Translations under genes and position numbers: made by a program
Part shown: positions 5,564 through 8,834 of the stretch, one piece after another
Numbering within the stretch: position 1 is the stretch's first letter
Layout of the letters: each line of letters begins with the position of its first letter
Assembly (NCBI GenBank): GCA_937121005.1
Contig: CAKZKB010000304.1
Coordinates: forward strand, 1-8,834
Length of the DNA stretch: 8,834 bases
Origin: an uncultured cyanobacterium
Lineage (GTDB): Bacteria; Cyanobacteriota; Cyanobacteriia; Cyanobacteriales; Geitlerinemataceae
Reading direction: 5' to 3'
Notes under the pieces: model-generated
What the model was told of the DNA's origin: nothing
The model's input: the letters and a program-made list of their open reading frames with translations, nothing else
Database searches by the model: none

Positions 5564-6223
5564 TCAAGAACGAAACAAACGACTGTACAGGGTTTCGTGA
5601 TTCATACTAGCAAGGGATAGTCCCCAAGCACAACAATCGAGATCGCCATCGTCTAACGATCGCAGTTCAGTTGCCATCGCTTCCACTATCGGATAGAGTT
5701 CGATAAGAATTTGCTGTCCTTGGGTTTGTCCCAACGGGATCAGTTTCACCCCCGCACCGACGAGGTTACTCAGCCAACTGTGCAAGTATCCGACTGCGAC
5801 CACTTCGAGGGGAATTTGCCAGTGAGAAGCAGCAATCGCGAAGGCAATGCCATAATTACAATTGTCGCCCAATTCATCAAAAATGGGAACTAAAGAAGGC
5901 GCGATCGTCCCCAACAACCGTCGCAGCGCACTTCCCATTTGCCAACTTTGCTCGCGCAGTTCTTCGGTTTCTTTGCTGGCTGAAATCCAGGCATTCCAAT
6001 AGAGGATTGCGTCCGTATTTCCTTCAGCACGATAAGCGCGAATTGTTGCGGCGGTTTCTAGGCGGATCGCACCGCAGCGCAGTTCAGTTTCCAGCCAGGA
6101 TTTTAAGGTGTTTGCAGAGGCGATCGTCCCAGTTGCGACTAAGGTTTCTATCCCTTCGGAATAGCTGTAGGCTCCAACAGGTAATGCCGGACTCACCAAT
6201 TGTAACAAGTAAGGAAGATACAT
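5564..6223 (-). CDS. ureF: Urease accessory protein UreF
   Basis: A 219-residue helical cytoplasmic protein of the UreD/H-UreF-UreG complex that loads nickel into apo-urease. UreF links UreD to the GTPase UreG and gates metal delivery. Signatures: SPALPVGAYSYSEGIE at residues 11-26, GYLHSWLSNLVGAGVKLI at about 145-162, PLGQTQGQ at 163-170, and the conserved C-terminal end HETLYSRLFRS, which is essential for activity in studied relatives. The ATG at 6223 is preferred because the family begins close to LLQLxSPALPVG. The frame runs on to 6301, but those 26 residues come from a leader containing TTCGTTG heptads. No other urease gene lies in the window. In many cyanobacteria urease genes are scattered, so an isolated ureF is not in itself evidence of loss. 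The upstream neighbour on the same strand is the remA-like gene, 129 bp away. Confidence 0.95.
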   Translation of the reverse strand: MYLPYLLQLVSPALPVGAYSYSEGIETLVATGTIASANTLKSWLETELRCGAIRLETAATIRAYRAEGNTDAILYWNAWISASKETEELREQSWQMGSALRRLLGTIAPSLVPIFDELGDNCNYGIAFAIAASHWQIPLEVVAVGYLHSWLSNLVGAGVKLIPLGQTQGQQILIELYPIVEAMATELRSLDDGDLDCCAWGLSLASMNHETLYSRLFRS

Positions 6224-6242
6224 TTTCAACGCATCAATGCAC

Positions 6243-6263
6243 CAACGAACAACGAACAACGAT
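6243..6263. repeat. Heptad repeats in the ureF leader
   Basis: CAACGAA twice, then CAACGAT, in tandem (on the ureF strand ATCGTTG then TTCGTTG twice), ending 19 bp upstream of the ureF ATG. Same 7-bp period as the other short tandem repeats of this window but a different sequence. Confidence 0.55.
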
Positions 6264-6352
6264 TCAATCCACGATCGCAGTTGGGTTCGCCAAGGGCGCA
6301 ACCCAGGGGATGTTGTCCGGCGATCGCTTTGGTAATAGTATAATCTAATACG

Positions 6353-6628
6353 TTAGGTGGGAGCGCTCTGACCGTCCTTGTTAAAAATAAAGCGGTTGGC
6401 CACAGTTTCCGGCTGAATGGCCGAAAGAATGATATGACTGGAGTCAGTGACGATAACGGCGCGAGTCCGGCGGCCGTAGGTTGCGTCGATCAGTTGTCCT
6501 CTGTCTCGCGCTTCGGTGACGATCCGCTTGATGGGTGCGGACTCGGGAGAGACGATCGCGATGACGCGGTGGGCAGAAACAATGTTACCAAAACCGATAT
6601 TGATCAGGTGAATGGGTTGAGTGTCCAT
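6353..6628 (-). CDS. remA: RemA-like (DUF370) regulatory protein
   Basis: A 91-residue protein of the RemA/DUF370 family. It has the full signature: INIGFGNIVSAHRVIAIVSP at about residues 9-28, ESAPIKRIVTEARDRGQLID at 29-48, then ATYGRRTRAVIVTDSSHIIL and SAIQPETVANRF. The YGRRTRAVI arginines are the conserved positions linked to DNA binding in Bacillus RemA, which forms oligomeric rings and activates matrix and osmoprotection genes. In cyanobacteria the target genes are unknown. Family proteins in this phylum are near 80-95 residues, so this one is complete. The ATG at 6628 has no Shine-Dalgarno sequence; the 11 bases upstream are a HIP1 palindrome. In some bacteria remA neighbours gmk; here it is followed by ureF instead. 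Confidence 0.93.
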   Translation of the reverse strand: MDTQPIHLINIGFGNIVSAHRVIAIVSPESAPIKRIVTEARDRGQLIDATYGRRTRAVIVTDSSHIILSAIQPETVANRFIFNKDGQSAPT

Positions 6629-6989
6629 GGCGATCGCGAAGGGTGAAGGGTGCGAGGACGATAAAACCGTTCCATTTCAATGGTAGAAACAATTTCCAAC
6701 AAACATCAAAACAATGGTAACGTTGTTTCCCAGTTCGGTGGGAGGATGGCAACCGGGCCGGGGATGTTTGCTATAATTTTGGTAGCGAAGACGACAATCG
6801 ATCGACGGCGATCGCGCCTAAAAATCTATTGCATCAGATGCGCGTTGCCAATTTGCACTGGGGACGATCGCGGCCAGTTCGGGACTCAGGCGTTTGTTTT
6901 CGCCAGCGATCGCGAGCATCCGTCGTCGAACCGGATACAATCGTAAGATAATGTATTAAGATCGCATCCCCCTTCGCCTCCCCTCAGTT
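6629..6989. other. 361-bp divergent intergenic region
   Basis: This gap separates remA (-) from the DUF3038 gene (+) and must hold both promoters. A short + frame at 6680-6946 has no recognisable content and I do not accept it as a gene. Visible signals are a small dyad CCATT-TC-AATGG (6672-6683), an extended -10 box on the + strand (6769-6777), and two HIP1 sites near 6806 and 6905. No clear -10 for remA was found. Confidence 0.6.
6769..6777 (+). promoter_or_regulatory. Extended -10 promoter element upstream of DUF3038
   Basis: TGCTATAAT is a perfect extended -10 (TGn plus TATAAT). No good -35 is found at 17 bp (GCAACC), which is tolerated in extended -10 promoters. It would place a start near 6784 and give a leader of about 205 nt to the DUF3038 ATG. 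A second, weaker -10 candidate, GATAAT (6947-6952), lies closer to the gene. Confidence 0.5.
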
Positions 6990-7646
6990 ATGCCCGAGGC
7001 TCGGCCGTCTACTGCTAACTCTCCCACCCGCGTCGCCGAACCCTCGGCCGATGTCGTTCCCTTATTTCCCGATCGCGCCACTCCCGCCGCCGACCTCCCC
7101 GCCACCGTTACACCCGCCCAGTGGCACAATATCAAGGCCCAACTGGATTTAATCCTGATCGCCCTCGAGTCCCTGGTGGGGATTGGTTCCGAAGCCATTC
7201 TCAAAGCCGCCACCCAACTCAAACTCGATGCCACTATCGGCGATCGCGTGGCCCTGTGGCGGTTGCGCCAGTCGAGTCCCCTGAGATCGGGGTCTGGGGG
7301 ACGTAAAAAGCTAGATGTGGAAGAAGCGCGATCGCTGGTCTTGATAACCGCTTGTCTGGCGCGAGACCATCAAGAATCGATCCGCCGGGCCGTGGCTTTG
7401 CTCGAGCAACTGGCCGAACGGGGCCGTCCTCCCCACCACGCCGCCCTGTTGGGAGACTACCTCGATCGCTTCACCGAAGCCTACCGCGATCGCATGGCCG
7501 ACGGCGACGACATTTCTAGCGACCTCATCAGCGATCTGGCCCTCAAACTCCTGATTGACTTACTGTTCTATAGCAGTTCGGGAGGCGATCGTCGCCTGTG
7601 GCTGGCCCTCCTGGAACGCGCTAATTCTATCCAAAAGGGAGAATGA
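6990..7646 (+). CDS. DUF3038 domain protein (cyanobacterial conserved)
   Basis: A 218-residue soluble protein of unknown function in a family (Pfam PF11237) known essentially from cyanobacteria. The first 40 residues are Ala/Pro-rich and probably disordered. The conserved core starts at QWHNIKAQLDLILIALESLV (about 44-63), then GIGSEAILKAATQL, DRVALWRLRQSSPLR (about 84-98), GGRKKLDVEEARSLVLI, HHAALLGDYLDRFTEAYRDRM and the C-terminal LALKLLIDLLFYSSSGG followed by DRRLWLALLERA. It is predicted all-helical, with no signal peptide or membrane helix. ATG 6990 is the first in-frame start; no strong Shine-Dalgarno sequence precedes it, so a slightly later start cannot be excluded. It is followed on the same strand by a DUF4335 gene, an arrangement I recall from other cyanobacteria, which suggests a joint role. 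No catalytic motif is evident. Confidence 0.9.
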   Translation: MPEARPSTANSPTRVAEPSADVVPLFPDRATPAADLPATVTPAQWHNIKAQLDLILIALESLVGIGSEAILKAATQLKLDATIGDRVALWRLRQSSPLRSGSGGRKKLDVEEARSLVLITACLARDHQESIRRAVALLEQLAERGRPPHHAALLGDYLDRFTEAYRDRMADGDDISSDLISDLALKLLIDLLFYSSSGGDRRLWLALLERANSIQKGE

Positions 7647-7647
7647 T

Positions 7648-7683
7648 GGGGAATTGGGGGGATGGGGAATTGGGGGATTGGGG
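7648..7683 (+). repeat. G-rich 8-bp tandem array, G-quadruplex motif 1
   Basis: Five G-runs of 4, 6, 4, 5 and 4 bases separated by AATT, AT, AATT and ATT. They start one base after the DUF3038 stop codon (TGA, 7644-7646). The spacing is an 8-bp period. It satisfies the usual G-quadruplex pattern (four or more G-runs with short loops) on the mRNA-sense strand. Confidence 0.75.
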
Positions 7684-7690
7684 AGATAAT

Positions 7691-7715
7691 CAGTGACCAG
7701 TGACCAGTGACCAGT
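7691..7715 (+). repeat. CAGTGAC heptad repeat, 3.6 copies
   Basis: Three perfect CAGTGAC units and a partial CAGT in tandem between the two G-rich arrays. It is an STRR-like heptanucleotide repeat. Three copies are too few and too short for a CRISPR array. Confidence 0.8.
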
Positions 7716-7723
7716 TTTAAGAT

Positions 7724-7751
7724 GGGGGTTTGGGGGGTTGGGGGGTTGGGG
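7724..7751 (+). repeat. G-rich 8-bp tandem array, G-quadruplex motif 2
   Basis: G-runs of 5, 6, 6 and 4 bases with loops TTT, TT and TT, giving an 8-bp period. This is an ideal short-loop G-quadruplex motif on the mRNA-sense strand, about 130 bp before the DUF4335 start. Confidence 0.75.
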
Positions 7752-7843
7752 AGAAATTAATATTCATCCTTCATCCTTGTTGACTTCATCCTTTCTATCC
7801 TCCTCGCCCCTCACACCTCATACCTCACCCCTCGAACCTCGCC

Positions 7844-7882
7844 CCTAAAACCTAATACCTAACACCTAACACCTAACACCTC
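7844..7882 (+). repeat. CCTAACA heptad array directly before the DUF4335 start
   Basis: CCTAATA followed by three CCTAACA heptads (7851-7878), with degenerate units on the left side (from about 7800, ACCTCA-type). The ATG at 7884 follows at once, so no Shine-Dalgarno sequence can exist. The same heptad occurs in the pnt spacer at 546-573. Confidence 0.7.
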
Positions 7883-7883
7883 A

Positions 7884-8834
7884 ATGCTCAACGTCGTTCG
7901 CTACCTCAACGGATCGTATCTGCGACAGTACACGCCGCCAACGTGCACGCTGGAAATTTCGGCGAAACAATCGCCCCTTTCCCAGTGGACGAACCGCCCG
8001 GTACTGAAGGATCTGCGGTTTCGGTTGCGCTTTGACGATCCGCGAGTTCCCGAAGAACGACACGCCACCATTGAGGGCGATCGCGATAGTCTCGACAGTC
8101 TCTACACCGCCGTCGCCACCTACGTGGGGCAACTGTTACAAACCACGCCAGCCCGCTTTAATGCCATGCTGGTGGGAACCCACACCGGCCGCGATCGCGC
8201 CTCATCTCCCAATTTGAGACCCATGGGTCTCAAAACCGAACCCAACGCCGCAGGTATTTTTCTCGAAGCCGTCGGCTTGGTGTCTCATCATTTGCATTTG
8301 GGGGCGATCGCGACTTCTGCTTCGGGATCGATCGTCCGTCTCAGTGTCTTGCAACTGTTCGATCTGGCTGCCGCCCTAGACGAGTGGGCTGCCGAAACCC
8401 TTGCCCTGCCGTCGTTAGAGGCTCCGAGCAAATCCAAAATTCTCCCCATTGGAGCCAGCGCTGCCGCCGCGTTGGTGGCTGCGGGGTTAACCGCCGTCCG
8501 GTTGCGCCAGCAGCAGGTACAAACGGAAATGGCAACCGAGGAAGCCAGGGAACAACAAATTTCGGCCAGCGATCGCCCCACTCCCCTCGCTGCCCCCCCT
8601 GCTCCCGAAACCGACACCGACTCGGAACTGCCCGGAAAACTGCTACCCTCCCCCAGCACCAAAGGCAACACGGACGTGCCGCCGCCACCGCCACCGCTTC
8701 CCGTGCCCGAGCGCGTCCAAGTGCCCGCCACACCTCCCGCACCAGGGACGATCGCCCCGCCAGAAACCTCTCCTACCGCCCCCGCCCCCGGTGGTTCCAC
8801 CTTTGTCATTCCCGAAAGCGCCCCGGAACCCGCC
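7884..8834 (+). CDS. DUF4335 domain protein, membrane-anchored, partial at the window end
   Basis: The frame stays open for 317 codons from the ATG at 7884 to the last base, so the C-terminus is missing. The N-terminal 170 residues match the cyanobacterial DUF4335 pattern (PF14233): MLNVVRYLNGSYLRQYTPPT followed by CTLEISAKQSPLSQW, then LKDLRFRLRFDDPRVPEER, GDRDSLDSLYTAVATYVGQL, and HHLHLGAIATSASGSIVRLS. A single hydrophobic segment, ILPIGASAAAALVAAGLTAV (about residues 186-205), looks like a transmembrane helix. It is followed by RLRQQQVQTEMATEEAREQQ and a long Pro/Ala/Ser-rich tail (from about 225 to the end). The protein is likely anchored in the cytoplasmic or thylakoid membrane, with the tail on the other face; topology is inferred. 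It is co-oriented with DUF3038, 237 bp upstream, and is probably its partner. Function is unknown. Confidence 0.87.
   Translation, partial: MLNVVRYLNGSYLRQYTPPTCTLEISAKQSPLSQWTNRPVLKDLRFRLRFDDPRVPEERHATIEGDRDSLDSLYTAVATYVGQLLQTTPARFNAMLVGTHTGRDRASSPNLRPMGLKTEPNAAGIFLEAVGLVSHHLHLGAIATSASGSIVRLSVLQLFDLAAALDEWAAETLALPSLEAPSKSKILPIGASAAAALVAAGLTAVRLRQQQVQTEMATEEAREQQISASDRPTPLAAPPAPETDTDSELPGKLLPSPSTKGNTDVPPPPPPLPVPERVQVPATPPAPGTIAPPETSPTAPAPGGSTFVIPESAPEPA

Noticed and set aside
5385..5567. Minus-strand frame of 60 codons after ureF
   Set aside because: It covers the palindrome and hairpin region, has no family features, and its start overlaps the ureF stop only by chance.
6224..6301. Longer UreF starting at 6301
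   Set aside because: The extra 26 residues are encoded by heptad repeats and a HIP1-like leader and do not match the family N-terminus.
6339..6344. TATAAT on the plus strand between remA and ureF
   Set aside because: It points away from both genes of that gap and no plus-strand gene follows; likely chance in an AT-rich patch.
6680..6946. Plus-strand frame of 88 codons between remA and DUF3038
   Set aside because: No recognisable content, contains the extended -10 box and HIP1-derived codons, and ends in the next gene's leader.
7691..7715. Possible CRISPR array from CAGTGAC repeats
   Set aside because: Units are 7 bp, directly adjacent and without spacers; no cas gene is present.
8288..8809. 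Long minus-strand open frame of 173 codons, Gly/Ser-rich
   Set aside because: It lies antisense to the DUF4335 gene, and its composition is the mirror of the Pro/Ala-rich codons of that gene; it has no recognisable domain.

Overview
The window is chromosomal DNA from a cyanobacterium. The octamer GCGATCGC (HIP1) occurs more than 20 times in 8.8 kb. Several of the genes belong to families found mainly in cyanobacteria (DUF3038, DUF4335, the MpsC/DUF2294 type with an 'ERTLSQRIQALY' start), and the transhydrogenase alpha subunit is split as is usual in this phylum. The genus cannot be told from this stretch. No rRNA, tRNA, phage gene, intact transposase or CRISPR array was seen.

Layout: positions 1-157 hold a small inverted-repeat (MITE-like) element. 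On the minus strand, 158-1707, lie the two pieces of the proton-translocating NAD(P) transhydrogenase alpha subunit; pntB would be expected beyond the left edge. Next comes a stretch without an intact gene (1708-2601) that contains a broken retroviral-type aspartic protease gene. Its middle is replaced by a 110-bp structured repeat. At 2602-3584 an MpsC/DUF2294 gene (+) and a secreted hypothetical protein (-) converge and overlap at their stop codons. At 3754-5211 (+) is a PLP-dependent Orn/Lys/Arg decarboxylase. It converges on ureF (minus) and a remA-like gene (minus) across a 352-bp gap holding the second copy of the 110-bp repeat, a hairpin and an 18-bp perfect palindrome. At the right, DUF3038 (+) and the start of a membrane-anchored DUF4335 protein (+, running off the window) form a pair.

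The most distinctive signals are non-coding. (1) The 110-bp repeat occurs twice at 92% identity with no indels. It folds into a long hairpin whose stem differences all keep base pairing, followed by a small terminal hairpin; it resembles the 3' end of an IS200/IS605-type (TnpB/omega-RNA) element, though this origin is inferred. (2) Spacers and leaders carry short tandem repeats of 7-bp period with different sequences, and G-rich 8-bp-period arrays that are textbook G-quadruplex motifs. In both same-strand gaps (pnt and DUF3038/DUF4335) the transcript reads G-rich first and C-rich just before the next start codon, which lacks a Shine-Dalgarno sequence. (3) The DUF3038-DUF4335 pair, of unknown function, is the best candidate for an undescribed protein system here.
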